A stretch of 39,108 nt of DNA, taken from positions 1 to 39,108 of the forward strand of contig QMMN01000021.1 in NCBI GenBank assembly GCA_003647275.1, written 5' to 3'. Source of the stretch: Deltaproteobacteria bacterium. Its GTDB lineage: Bacteria; Desulfobacterota; Desulfobacteria; Desulfobacterales; C00003060. Of this stretch, positions 6,690-15,027 are shown piece after piece (positions within the stretch are counted from its first letter, which is position 1; each line of letters starts with the position of its first letter). The notes under the pieces were generated by a model. It made no database searches, had not been told where the DNA came from, and saw only the letters and a list, made by a program, of their open reading frames with translations. The translations under genes and the position numbers were made by a program.

Positions 6690-6728
6690 TTCCCGGAAGC
6701 CCTGTCCTTTAGGACGGGCATCAAGGAA
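6690..6728 (+). mobile_element. Possible IS200/IS605-type right-end hairpin relic
   Basis: GCCCTGTCC and GGACGGGC (6699-6719) form a stem with one bulged T and a TTTA loop, preceded by CCCGGAA and followed by ATCAAGG. The arrangement GGAAGCCC...CCTTTAGG...GGGC is typical of the right-end or omega-RNA hairpin of IS605-family TnpB elements. No tnpA or tnpB remains nearby. It now lies in the leader of the zinc-ribbon gene. Confidence 0.3.
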
Positions 6729-6762
6729 AGCTAAGATCTATATCTTCTCGGTCTTCAGACAC

Positions 6763-6807
6763 AAGAAAATCAGGGGGGGAAAATGAACGAACAGGCAAAA
6801 AGACAAT
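6763..6807 (+). repeat. Leader and start of MNEQAKRQ gene, copy 1 of a 45-bp repeat
   Basis: The segment from AAGAAAATCAGGGGG through the first eight codons (MNEQAKRQ) recurs almost unchanged at 20939-20982. Together with the 73-nt repeat, this shows that parts of this locus were copied to a second place. The DNA between the two repeat blocks differs in sequence and length (about 370 against 172 bases). Confidence 0.7.
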
Positions 6808-6983
6808 GTCCGAACTGCAAGACGGAAATTCTAGTGGTGTTCAAGGGTGGAGCGTTGGGATGTGGTGAAATCAAAAAATGCCCCAGTTGCAAGTCACCGA
6901 TCTTGTTTTGTCCTGATGGATATATCTGTCATTCCGTGGCTCCGTTAATGAAGCGTCATGACTTACGCCGAAAAATCTTATAG
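6783..6983 (+). CDS. Small double-CxxC zinc-ribbon protein
   Basis: A 66-residue protein with CPNC at 9-12 and CPSC at 33-36, plus C27, C43 and C49. The spacing fits a zinc ribbon or rubredoxin-like knuckle. A polypurine run (GGGGGGGAAA) precedes the ATG and works as a strong ribosome site. The gene overlaps the start of the next one by 26 bases. The same eight N-terminal codons occur at 20958, where the rest of the gene is missing. The cellular role is unknown; the sequence suggests metal binding in the cytoplasm. Confidence 0.6.
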   Translation: MNEQAKRQCPNCKTEILVVFKGGALGCGEIKKCPSCKSPILFCPDGYICHSVAPLMKRHDLRRKIL

Positions 6984-7266
6984 AAAGCACGAAGCGAGAG
7001 GTTTGTGCCTAAAAATGATGGATGAAAAGAAGGATTTCATCGTGAAGCAGGGAAAAGAGCGACTGATTATTTTGATCGATCACTGGATCAGGCATAATCG
7101 CGAACACATGGCCGAATATCTAAGGCTGGCAGAGAGGCTCGAACCTGAGGGGTTATTTGAGATAGCCAGCAGGATCAAAGAAGCCTCTGGGCTTATATTG
7201 AAGGCCAATGACAGCCTTTCTGGAGCAAAAGATATGCTGACACGGGGTCAAAATGAGTCTGATTAG
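6958..7266 (+). CDS. Small helical protein, DUF8180-like
   Basis: 102 residues, mostly helical. The core LIDHWIRHNREHMAEYLRLAERL followed by a second helix resembles a short domain often annotated DUF8180 in anaerobes and archaea (recognised from memory, not searched). Its HWIxHNxxH histidines could bind a metal. The annotated ATG overlaps the zinc-ribbon gene by 26 bases and lacks a clear ribosome site. ATG 7015 or 7018 would give an 83- or 82-residue protein starting MMDEKKDFIVKQG, which contains the whole conserved core. I favour the later start but cannot prove it. Tight packing with the upstream gene suggests joint expression. Confidence 0.55.
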   Translation: MTYAEKSYRKHEARGLCLKMMDEKKDFIVKQGKERLIILIDHWIRHNREHMAEYLRLAERLEPEGLFEIASRIKEASGLILKANDSLSGAKDMLTRGQNESD

Positions 7267-7377
7267 TCCGAAGAATTGGAGTAGTTTACTCAAGCTTTGG
7301 ACTCAGGTGGATTAACCATGCGATCAGATACGTCAGGAAGGTAAATGAAATCTGTGTCTAATATTGAATTTAGCTCC

Positions 7378-7403
7378 GCTTCGCCACACAATTTGGGCGA
7401 AGC
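7378..7403. other. Hairpin upstream of the NtrC-type regulator
   Basis: GCTTCGCC (7378-7385) pairs with GGGCGAAGC (7395-7403) around ACACAATTT. No T-run follows, so a mRNA or DNA cruciform role is as likely as termination. The 196 bases between 7266 and 7463 contain no gene. Confidence 0.35.
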
Positions 7404-7462
7404 TCCTAAGTCCCATCAGATGATATATAACCCAAATCCGAAATCCGAAATGGAAGGAATCT

Positions 7463-8818
7463 ATGGAGACGAGTTACAACATCCTGGTGATCGATGATGA
7501 CGCGTACATGCGGGACGCCTGTCACCAGACCCTGACTAAACATGGTCATAGCGTTAGCCTGGCGAACAGTGGTCGTGAAGGCCTTTTCCTCCTTGAAAAA
7601 TGGTCATTTGACCTTATCCTCCTTGACTTGAAGATGCCCGGCGAAGACGGGCTGTTTGTTCTGGCCAAGATCAAGGATCTGGACCCTGAGACCATTGTCG
7701 TCATGATCACGGGATACGGCTCTATCGAAACCGCTGTTCAGGCCATCAAGCATGGGGCCTTTGACTTTATTGCCAAGCCCTTCACCCCAGAGGAACTGCT
7801 CAAACTGGTTGACCGGGTGCTGAGAAACCGCCAGTTAACCATCGAAAACTTGTATCTTAAGCAGAGCCTTGAGCAAGAAACCCCGCGCACCGAAATCATC
7901 AGTAAAAGCCCTGCCATGGAAAAGGTCAAGGAGATGATCGCCATGGTAGCCCCCACAGACAGCACGGTATTGCTTCAGGGTGAAACTGGCACAGGCAAGG
8001 GGGTTGTAGCCCGAAAGATCCACGAGATGAGCAAGCGGCGTGGGCATTCCTTTATATCCGTTGATTGCGGCTCCTTGGTGAGCACCATATTTGAAAGTGA
8101 ACTTTTTGGTTATGTGAAAGGGGCCTTTACGGGCGCAGATAAAACCCAATACGGAAAATTTGAGATGGCCCACGGGGGGACCTTATTCTTTGATGAGATA
8201 TCCAACATAGGTTTGGAAATTCAGGCCAAGCTCCTCAAGGCAGTGGAGGAAAAGTGCATTTCTAAGGTAGGAGATCACAAGGTCGTCAAAGTCGATGTCC
8301 GCGTTATATCAGCCACAAACCGGAATCTTCAGAAGGCCATCGCTGAGGGACTCTTTCGTGAAGACCTGTTCTTTCGACTTAACGTGGTCTCCATGCACCT
8401 GCCGCCTCTGCGGGAGCGTAAAGAGGATATCCCGCTGCTGGTGAATCACTTCTTAAACAGGTTTAGTATGAGACAGGGAAAAGCGGTTAAGGGCCTTTCC
8501 CCAAATGCTATGAAGACACTCACAGAATACCATTGGCCCGGCAACGTCCGGGAACTGGAGAATACTGTGGAGCGGCTGGTGGTCTTTGCACGAGACAAGA
8601 CCATTACTACACAGGACCTTGTCTATTCCAATACAGTGCTATCGAGTGTGCTTATGAGGGAACCGCTTCGCTTGGAGGAAATGGAGCGCCTGCACATTAT
8701 GAAGATCCTCCATCGCACGGAGGGGAATAAGACCCATGCTGCCCGATTGCTCGGTATTGACCGCAAGACACTTAGAGTCAAGATGAAAAAATATCAAATT
8801 CCAACGGCCTCTCCATAG
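7463..8818 (+). CDS. NtrC-family sigma-54 activator / response regulator
   Basis: A 451-residue three-domain regulator. The receiver domain (about 6-118) has the acidic pair D11-D12, phospho-acceptor D55 ([10 protein letters not shown]) and K104. The AAA+ sigma-54 interaction domain (about 145-380) has Walker A GETGTGKG 172-179, the intact sigma-54 contact loop GAFTGA 219-224 and Walker [10 protein letters not shown] around 237-245. The C-terminal Fis-type helix-turn-helix contains [27 protein letters not shown] just before ATG 7463 decides the start. No cognate histidine kinase is adjacent, so the gene is an orphan here. A perfect -24/-12 promoter lies 2.1 kb downstream before acs, making acs a plausible but unproven target. 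Confidence 0.93.
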   Translation: METSYNILVIDDDAYMRDACHQTLTKHGHSVSLANSGREGLFLLEKWSFDLILLDLKMPGEDGLFVLAKIKDLDPETIVVMITGYGSIETAVQAIKHGAFDFIAKPFTPEELLKLVDRVLRNRQLTIENLYLKQSLEQETPRTEIISKSPAMEKVKEMIAMVAPTDSTVLLQGETGTGKGVVARKIHEMSKRRGHSFISVDCGSLVSTIFESELFGYVKGAFTGADKTQYGKFEMAHGGTLFFDEISNIGLEIQAKLLKAVEEKCISKVGDHKVVKVDVRVISATNRNLQKAIAEGLFREDLFFRLNVVSMHLPPLRERKEDIPLLVNHFLNRFSMRQGKAVKGLSPNAMKTLTEYHWPGNVRELENTVERLVVFARDKTITTQDLVYSNTVLSSVLMREPLRLEEMERLHIMKILHRTEGNKTHAARLLGIDRKTLRVKMKKYQIPTASP

Positions 8819-8963
8819 GGGGATACCAGGGCACTTCCTTACACTTTCAGTTGATCATGTGTACTCAAGCTGTTGCCCAAACGCCGCAATCCTTAAAGCC
8901 TCAAATCTCTTTAATGTAATCTTAACGATGTCGAGTTTGCAAGAAAGTGAAGGAGCTTCAAAA

Positions 8964-9515
8964 ATGAATCCATCCATTGCACCATTAGCGAACAGAAAAA
9001 ATTGTGTATTAGTCATAATTGATGTCCAACAAAAATTGGTTCCTGTCATTGAAGAGGCTAGAAAAATTATCGAAAACATTGTCAAGCTTATCAAGTTTTC
9101 TAAAATCCTTGGTTTTCCTGTTGTCCTCACTGAGCAGCAAAAGCTCGGAGAAACCGTGACAGAAATACGAGGAGAAATACCGGACTTTCAGCCTATCTCA
9201 AAAATAACATTCAGTTGTTTCGGGTCTGAGGAATTCAGGAAACATATACGCCAGCTCAATAGAAATACCCTGATTATCACCGGTGTTGAGGCGCACATCT
9301 GTGTGGCACAAACAGCTTTACCTGCAATATCTGACTACACAGTCCATGTTGTAAGCGACGCGATAGGTTCTCGTTCCATTCATGATTGGGAGATTGCCTT
9401 AGACAGAATGCGGCATAACGGTATTACAATTACATCAACCGAGATGCTTATCTACGAATTGCTTGTAAGGGCCGGGACCCCTGAATTTAAAGAAGCGCTG
9501 CGACTGATAAAATGA
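8964..9515 (+). CDS. Isochorismatase-family cysteine hydrolase
   Basis: A 183-residue cytoplasmic hydrolase with the isochorismatase/YcaC fold. The catalytic triad is readable: D20 (VLVIIDVQQ), K80 (ISKITFSCF) and C113 (TGVEAHICVAQTAL, including the conserved cis-peptide VEA region). The family cleaves amides or vinyl ethers; the substrate cannot be assigned. The longer frame begins at 8859, but ATG 8964 has AAGGAG 8 bases upstream and gives the normal family length, so it is preferred. It is followed by HldD after 109 bases in the same direction, with no evident functional link. Confidence 0.88.
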   Translation: MNPSIAPLANRKNCVLVIIDVQQKLVPVIEEARKIIENIVKLIKFSKILGFPVVLTEQQKLGETVTEIRGEIPDFQPISKITFSCFGSEEFRKHIRQLNRNTLIITGVEAHICVAQTALPAISDYTVHVVSDAIGSRSIHDWEIALDRMRHNGITITSTEMLIYELLVRAGTPEFKEALRLIK

Positions 9516-9624
9516 ACAGCTCCGTTGTCTGCAACCATATTTCTACCGGTTCGTCCGCATGGAATCGCTCACGACCTTTGGTGGAAGGGGGATTGGGGCG
9601 GTTTTTGGCAGATGAAGGACTGAT

Positions 9625-10605
9625 ATGATTATTGTAACAGGTGGTGCAGGTTTTATCGGCAGCAATATTGTCAAAGCGCTTAATGAGCGCGGTCGCTCGG
9701 ATATTTTGCTTATTGACAACCTGTCGCACGGGGCTAAATTCAGGAATATCGCCGACTGCAAAATCCAGGATTATCTAGATAAGGAAGATTTCCTGGAGAG
9801 GGTCAAGGCCGGGAGTGACTTCAGCCCGCCTATCGAAGCGGTCTTCCACCAGGGGGCCTGTTCGGCCACCACGGAGTGGGACGGCCGTTACATGATGCGC
9901 AACAATTACGGATACTCCAAGGAACTTCTCCATTATTGTTTGGAACGGCGTATCCCCTATATGTATGCCTCCAGCGCCTCGGTCTATGGAGCGGGCAAGG
10001 TGTTTAAAGAAGCCCGCGAACACGAGAAACCCCTGAACGTCTACGGTTATTCCAAGTTTCTGTTCGACCAATACGTACGCCGGCTGCTGCCTGATGCTGA
10101 GAGCCAGATCGCCGGGTTTCGCTATTTCAATGTTTACGGCCCCAACGAACAACACAAGGGTTCCATGGCCAGTGTGGCCTTCCACTTCAACAACCAGGTT
10201 CTTGCCGAGGGCAAAGTGAAGTTGTTCGAAGGGAGCGATGGATATGCGGATGGCGAGCAGCGCCGCGATTTTATCTATGTGGGTGATGTGGTGGACGTGA
10301 ACCTGTGGTTCATGGACCACCCTGATAAATCCGGTATCTTCAATGTGGGTACCGGCCGTAGCCAGAGTTTTAACGACGTGGCCCGGGCCGTTATTGACTA
10401 CCACGGTCGTGGTGAGATCGAATACATTCCATTCCCCGAACACCTGAAGGGACGATACCAAAGCTTCACCGAGGCGGATATTAGCGCGTTGCGCGAGACA
10501 GGTTATACGGCGCCCTTCAGGACTGTGGAGGAAGGCGTGCGGCTCTATATGAAGTGGTTACAAGCGCCAAGCAGAGTGATAACAAGTAGAGATTTATCCG
10601 AGTAA
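9625..10605 (+). CDS. hldD: ADP-L-glycero-D-manno-heptose-6-epimerase
   Basis: Extended SDR epimerase of 326 residues that converts ADP-D-glycero- to ADP-L-glycero-beta-D-manno-heptose for the LPS inner core. It has the NADP-binding [10 protein letters not shown] at 5-14, the family-specific [14 protein letters not shown] near 74-87, the SSASVYG serine around 117, the active-site YxxxK (Y140, K144) and [11 protein letters not shown]. The C-terminal [13 protein letters not shown] is also typical of HldD. GAAGGA precedes ATG 9625. A GT9 heptosyltransferase lies 27 kb away in the same window, which supports a heptose-containing LPS. By eye its codon use is richer in G and C than that of neighbouring genes. 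Confidence 0.95.
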   Translation: MIIVTGGAGFIGSNIVKALNERGRSDILLIDNLSHGAKFRNIADCKIQDYLDKEDFLERVKAGSDFSPPIEAVFHQGACSATTEWDGRYMMRNNYGYSKELLHYCLERRIPYMYASSASVYGAGKVFKEAREHEKPLNVYGYSKFLFDQYVRRLLPDAESQIAGFRYFNVYGPNEQHKGSMASVAFHFNNQVLAEGKVKLFEGSDGYADGEQRRDFIYVGDVVDVNLWFMDHPDKSGIFNVGTGRSQSFNDVARAVIDYHGRGEIEYIPFPEHLKGRYQSFTEADISALRETGYTAPFRTVEEGVRLYMKWLQAPSRVITSRDLSE

Positions 10606-10631
10606 GCTTTATGGTTTTTTTGAATAAAGCT
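10605..10631 (+). terminator. Hairpin directly after hldD
   Basis: AGCTTTAT (10605-10612) pairs with ATAAAGCT (10624-10631), with a T-rich 11-base loop. The stem is AU-rich and starts at the stop codon. It may be a weak terminator. The T-run is in the loop rather than after the stem, which is unusual. Confidence 0.3.
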
Positions 10632-10968
10632 ATCCTTCCCACAGTCGGTGAAGGGATCTTGCCACCAAAGCCGGAAATACAAGGGTTTGAAAAGACACTT
10701 GCGGGATTCGGGTTAATTTCGACAGGATGATTTTTGGCCGGGATTGGATTTTTGAACCTGAAATCCCCGTCATTGTTGCATAGCATTTTTTGAAAATGAG
10801 GTTTTTGCAAGCGGGGTGAGTTGCACTATTTCCGGGGAACATCACCCCGCTCTTTCATGTCGTCGTCTATGTCTTTCTTACTTTTCCTCAGCTGCAATAG
10901 CCTACTTTATCCTGTCAATACAATTAGATAGTCATCAGTTGTCCATGACGACACGGGCTTAACCGTGC
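10606..10968. other. Long intergenic region with a GC hairpin, no gene
   Basis: I see no convincing coding sequence between hldD and acs. AGCGGGGTGA (10810-10819) pairs perfectly with TCACCCCGCT (10842-10851), closing a 22-base loop. The segment before it (about 10740-10810, T/A-rich with GCATTTTTTGAAAATGAGG) has the look of a dispersed intergenic repeat, but no second copy was found in this window. Two short palindromes lie just upstream of the acs promoter: GTCAT-N9-ATGAC (10931-10949) and CACGG-N6-CCGTG (10952-10967). Confidence 0.45.
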
Positions 10969-10984
10969 TGGCACAGATGTTGCT
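10969..10984 (+). promoter_or_regulatory. Sigma-54 (-24/-12) promoter of the acs operon
   Basis: TGGCAC (10969-10974), a 5-base spacer and TTGCT (10980-10984) match the sigma-54 consensus TGGCAC-N5-TTGCW at every fixed position. The GG and GC dinucleotides are separated by the required 10 bases. The expected start site is about 10995, giving a leader of about 120 nt before the acs ATG. Short inverted repeats upstream (10931-10949, 10952-10967) may be activator sites, although they are closer to the promoter than usual enhancers. Confidence 0.75.
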
Positions 10985-11117
10985 GTTAGTTGTTGTTAGG
11001 GGAAACTCGCCGATCATTTGTAAACAGTTGAGGGGACAAGAGAAGCGGTTCTCCTTGCCCCGAACGGTGGACTATTACAATCACCTATCTCACTAAAACA
11101 AAGAAGGGAGGAAATCC

Positions 11118-13073
11118 ATGGAAGTTGTAGCGAAGGAACCCAACAAGGAAGAAGTTCACCCAGAAAGAGAAGAGACCACCGAGGCCTTGATGAATGAAAA
11201 GCGTCTCTTTCGCCCGCTACCTGAACTAGTGGTTAACGCGAACATCAATCCGAACGACTATGAAAATGCGGTAAGGAAGGGAAAAACAGACCTTGAGGGC
11301 TTTTGGGAAGAAGCGGCTATGGAATTGGACTGGTTCAGGAAGTGGGACAAAGTACTTGATCGCTCCGACGCCCCATTCTACAAATGGTTTGTCAACGGCA
11401 AAACGAATATCGCTTACAATGCCCTGGATCGGCACGTCAAAACCCACCGCAAAAACAAGGTGGCCATCATATTTGAGAGCGAGGCCGGACAACGGACGCG
11501 CATGACCTATTACGACCTGTACCGGGCCTCCAATATGGTCGCCAATGCACTCACATCGCTTGGGGTGAGAAAAGGTGATCGGGTGGCCATCTATCTTCCC
11601 AATATACCACATATCGCTATTTGTATGCTGGCCTGTGCCAAGCTAGGAGCTGTCCATAGCGTAGTTTATGCGGGTTTCAGCGCCATCGCCCTGCGAGACC
11701 GGGTTAATGACGCCCAGGCAAAGGTTATCATTACGGTAGATGGTTTCCACCGAAATGGGAAGGTCATCAAGCTGAAGGAAGTAGTAGACGAGGCCATGCT
11801 CGATTGTCCCACCGTTGAAACAGTAATAGTGGCAAAATGGGCTGACATACCTGTCGACATGAGTGACGGACGTTACGTTTGGTACGAAGATTTGATGGAA
11901 GGTGAGAGCAAAAGTTTTGAAACCGTTTCTATGGATGCCGAAGATCCGCTCTTTATCCTTTATACTTCAGGTACCACCGGTAAGCCCAAGGGCATTCTCC
12001 ATACCCACGGCGGCTATCAGGTGGGAATCAACCGCACTTTAAAATGGGTTTTTGACATAAAAGAGACCGACATCTTCTGGTGTTCGGCCGATCCCGGCTG
12101 GATAACGGGTCACAGCTATATTGTTTACGGTCCCCTTATTGCTGGAACGACTACGGTGATGTACGAGGGACATCCCCTTTATCCAACCCCAGACCGGATG
12201 TGGCAAATCATCGCCAAATACGGGGTCACCATTCTTTACACTGCGCCCACCACCATCAGGATGCTGATGCGATTTGGCGCCCATTATCCTAAAAAATACG
12301 ATCTTTCTACTCTACGCCTCCTCGGGTCAGTCGGAGAACCTATCAACCCAGAGGCCTGGATATGGTACTACGAAAATGTCGGAAACCACAACTGCCCAAT
12401 TATGGACACCTGGTGGCAAACAGAAACCGGTATGTTTATGATAACCCCTGTCCCGTCTAATGTTCTTAAACCTGGTTCAGCTTACAAGCCGTTCCCGGGA
12501 GTTCAAGCCGACGTTGTGGATGCCAAGGGAAACCCAGTTCCTACAGGCAAAGGAGGGTTTTTAGTAATTAAGGAGCCGTGGCCAGCCATGGCCAGGAATA
12601 TATACAAAGAACCTGAAAGATATAAAGAGGTCTACTGGTCTAAAATGCCCGGGGTCTATCTGACGGGTGACATGGCTACCAAGGATGAAGACGGTTATTT
12701 CTGGCTTCAGGGCCGCTCTGATGACGTCCTCAATATCGCTGGTCATCGTATTGGTACGGCAGAGATTGAAAGCGCTCTGGTAAGCCACAAGTGGGTGGCC
12801 GAGGCCGCATGCATTGGCGTTCCCGATAAGATTCGCGGGGAGATAGCCAAAATTTTCGTTATCTTAAAGGAGGGTGTTGAAGAGGATGAAGACATCTTAG
12901 TAAACGAGCTGAAGGCCCATATTCGGAAGAAAATGGGACCGCTGGTAATTGTCAAAAGCATTTCATTTCAAGACAAGCTTCCCAAGACGAGAAGCGGCAA
13001 GATTATGCGCCGGGTGCTTAAAGCTGAAGAACTCGGGTTAAAAGTAGGAGATCTGTCAACACTGGACAATTGA
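11118..13073 (+). CDS. acs: Acetyl-CoA synthetase (AMP-forming)
   Basis: A 651-residue adenylate-forming enzyme that makes acetyl-CoA from acetate, ATP and CoA in the cytoplasm. The A3 phosphate loop YTSGTTGKPKG is at 282-292. The A5 motif DTWWQTETG is at 430-438, where the Trp pair shapes a small acetate pocket. YLTGDMA is at 514-520 and GRSDDVLNIAGHRI at 532-545. The C-terminal catalytic Lys is K628 in PKTRSGK, the usual target of inhibitory acetylation. The length is normal. GGGAGG precedes the ATG. It is the first gene after a sigma-54 promoter and is followed at 64 bases by a DUF294 protein, then exonuclease, DUF4212 and symporter genes. The cluster reads as regulated acetate uptake and activation. 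Confidence 0.95.
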   Translation: MEVVAKEPNKEEVHPEREETTEALMNEKRLFRPLPELVVNANINPNDYENAVRKGKTDLEGFWEEAAMELDWFRKWDKVLDRSDAPFYKWFVNGKTNIAYNALDRHVKTHRKNKVAIIFESEAGQRTRMTYYDLYRASNMVANALTSLGVRKGDRVAIYLPNIPHIAICMLACAKLGAVHSVVYAGFSAIALRDRVNDAQAKVIITVDGFHRNGKVIKLKEVVDEAMLDCPTVETVIVAKWADIPVDMSDGRYVWYEDLMEGESKSFETVSMDAEDPLFILYTSGTTGKPKGILHTHGGYQVGINRTLKWVFDIKETDIFWCSADPGWITGHSYIVYGPLIAGTTTVMYEGHPLYPTPDRMWQIIAKYGVTILYTAPTTIRMLMRFGAHYPKKYDLSTLRLLGSVGEPINPEAWIWYYENVGNHNCPIMDTWWQTETGMFMITPVPSNVLKPGSAYKPFPGVQADVVDAKGNPVPTGKGGFLVIKEPWPAMARNIYKEPERYKEVYWSKMPGVYLTGDMATKDEDGYFWLQGRSDDVLNIAGHRIGTAEIESALVSHKWVAEAACIGVPDKIRGEIAKIFVILKEGVEEDEDILVNELKAHIRKKMGPLVIVKSISFQDKLPKTRSGKIMRRVLKAEELGLKVGDLSTLDN

Positions 13074-13137
13074 TAGGCTCGCAATACCCCCGAGGGAGTT
13101 TTACTAAGGCGATCAAAATCAAGGACCAGGAGTATCT

Positions 13138-15024
13138 GTGACAGAACTTCCTCTAGATAAGGTTCTGGATTTTTTGGAAAGGGTACGCCCCTTTTCAGAA
13201 CTCCCTGAACAGGTTTTGAGGGATGTGGTTAAGACCCTTTTGATTGATTATTTTCCTGAGGGAGAAGTTATATTGTCCCCTGGTCCCACGGATAGCCCAT
13301 TTTTGTATCTAGTGAATTCGGGGGTAGCACACTGTTTCACAAGGGACGGGACAACCACCGTCACCCTCAGGTATATCTCAGAAAAAGACCACTTCGGAAG
13401 CGAGACCATATTGACAGGAAGATGCGCATATACAGTTGAGGTAGTTGAGGACACCATCTGTTATCTGTTGAAGCCTGAGGTGTTCAAATATCTTGAAGAC
13501 CGATTTGAAGGCTTCAAGCGATACTTTAAGACAATAAAGGGCCCTTTGGCTATGCAGATAGCAGAACATATGGCCTTCAAAGAGGACGTATCTCTCCCAC
13601 GGCTGCCGGGAGAGAGAAATATAACCTCCTCGCAGTTTAAGACATCAATTGGTTTTCTCATAGACAGAGAGCCTGTTTGCTGTGAACGAAAAACCACGGC
13701 ATCCGAGATTGCGCGGATCATGGAGTTTAGAGGTGTTGGTTCTGTGATCGTTTTGGATGGGAAAAGACCTATTGGGATTGTAACCAAAAACGATCTTATA
13801 AGAAAGATACTGGCAAGGGGAAGAAGGGGTGATGTTCCTGCCGCTGAGATCATGAGCAAAAATCTACTTAGTCTCGATTGTAATGACTCGTGCTTTGAAG
13901 CGTCCCTGCGTATGGTGGAAAACCATTGTCATCACATGGTAGTCACGAAAGGTGACAAACTCTACGGTGTGATTTCCCAGCACGACCTTATACTCTTGCA
14001 GGGCGCAAATCCTGTAGCTGTTGTAGGAAGCATTTACAAGCAAAAAGACCTTACCGGAATAAAAAAATGCGTGCGGGATATGTCCATTGTGCAGGAAGTG
14101 CTCCTGAGAGAAGGTGGCCGGATGTCCCAAATTTGCCTGCTCATGAGCACCTTCAGGGACACCCTTACAAAAAGGCTTATGGTTCTAGCAATTGAAAAAA
14201 TGAGAAAACAGAAAAGGGAACTTCCCGTACTGGATTTTTGCTGGGTTACCTTTGGAACTCCAGGCCGCAAAGAAACGCTGCTCGGGGAGAATTATCTCGA
14301 GGGATTTATATATAAAGACCCGAAAGATGGATTGAAAGATGAGACAGAGGCCTACGTCAAAGCACTCGCCGCGATGGTTAAGAATGGTCTGGTGGAATGC
14401 GGTTTATTGCACCGGGAACACGGACAGGTATTGTGTCTTCCTGAATCAAAGTGGAAAGAATGGTTTATGGAATTGGTGGGGGGTAAAATCCCCCTCGACT
14501 CCAATGGCCTCCGGATGTTTGATCTCAGGGGTATTTGCGAGGAACATGAAACTGTCGACGAATTCAGGGGATACGTATTTGAGCTTGCAAGGCGCGAGCC
14601 CGAGTTTTTAGGCCGGTTGAGGATGAAGAATAATGCAACCGCCATCCCCATATGTTTTTACCGTGACAGGGTAGTCCTTTCAGATGTGCACAGGGAAACA
14701 CTCGGCCTTAAGAATGATGTGCTAACCCTTCTTGTTGATACTGTGCGCTTTATGGCCATTGAAAAGGGAATCATGGCATTCAGCACCATCGACCGCATAA
14801 AGGCCCTTTGTGATGTAGGAGTAATCACCAGAGAAAAAGCCAGCGATCTTGAAACAGTATATGAATGGTTTGTGAGACTATGCTTGCAAAAGGCATTGGA
14901 GGAGAAAAAGACTTTGGACTGGATGCTTGAGCCTGGTGAACTTTCCCCTGATGAAAGGAGACTCTTTGCCGAAAGCTTTAGATTCATAAGGGACTTTATA
15001 CTAACAGCATCAGTACAAAATTAA
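13138..15024 (+). CDS. cNMP-binding/CBS/DUF294 protein with degenerate nucleotidyltransferase site
   Basis: A 628-residue protein: cyclic-nucleotide-binding-like domain (about 15-130), a CBS pair (about 178-292), a GlnD-type nucleotidyltransferase domain DUF294 (about 315-450) and its C-terminal partner domain (about 480-628). In the nucleotidyltransferase motif, GTPGRKETLLGENYLEG (373-389) aligns without gaps to GSEGRKEQTFSTDQDNA of the paralogue at 18619-20550. The two metal-binding aspartates of DQD become N385 and L387, so transferase activity is unlikely. The cNMP pocket lacks the canonical Arg (RCAYTV instead of PRSATV). It starts with GTG 13138. Relatives sit beside acetate synthetase/symporter genes in many proteobacteria and are presumed regulators. 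I infer a pseudoenzyme sensing adenylates through the CBS pair. Confidence 0.85.
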   Translation: MTELPLDKVLDFLERVRPFSELPEQVLRDVVKTLLIDYFPEGEVILSPGPTDSPFLYLVNSGVAHCFTRDGTTTVTLRYISEKDHFGSETILTGRCAYTVEVVEDTICYLLKPEVFKYLEDRFEGFKRYFKTIKGPLAMQIAEHMAFKEDVSLPRLPGERNITSSQFKTSIGFLIDREPVCCERKTTASEIARIMEFRGVGSVIVLDGKRPIGIVTKNDLIRKILARGRRGDVPAAEIMSKNLLSLDCNDSCFEASLRMVENHCHHMVVTKGDKLYGVISQHDLILLQGANPVAVVGSIYKQKDLTGIKKCVRDMSIVQEVLLREGGRMSQICLLMSTFRDTLTKRLMVLAIEKMRKQKRELPVLDFCWVTFGTPGRKETLLGENYLEGFIYKDPKDGLKDETEAYVKALAAMVKNGLVECGLLHREHGQVLCLPESKWKEWFMELVGGKIPLDSNGLRMFDLRGICEEHETVDEFRGYVFELARREPEFLGRLRMKNNATAIPICFYRDRVVLSDVHRETLGLKNDVLTLLVDTVRFMAIEKGIMAFSTIDRIKALCDVGVITREKASDLETVYEWFVRLCLQKALEEKKTLDWMLEPGELSPDERRLFAESFRFIRDFILTASVQN

Positions 15025-15027
15025 TAC

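Noticed and set aside
9775-10461. Minus-strand open frame (228 codons) opposite hldD
   Set aside because: It is antisense to an unambiguous HldD and carries no motif of its own.
13138-15024. Calling the DUF294 proteins cAMP-binding
   Set aside because: The fold is cNMP-like, but the phosphate-binding Arg of the pocket is missing in both paralogues, so ligand binding cannot be claimed.
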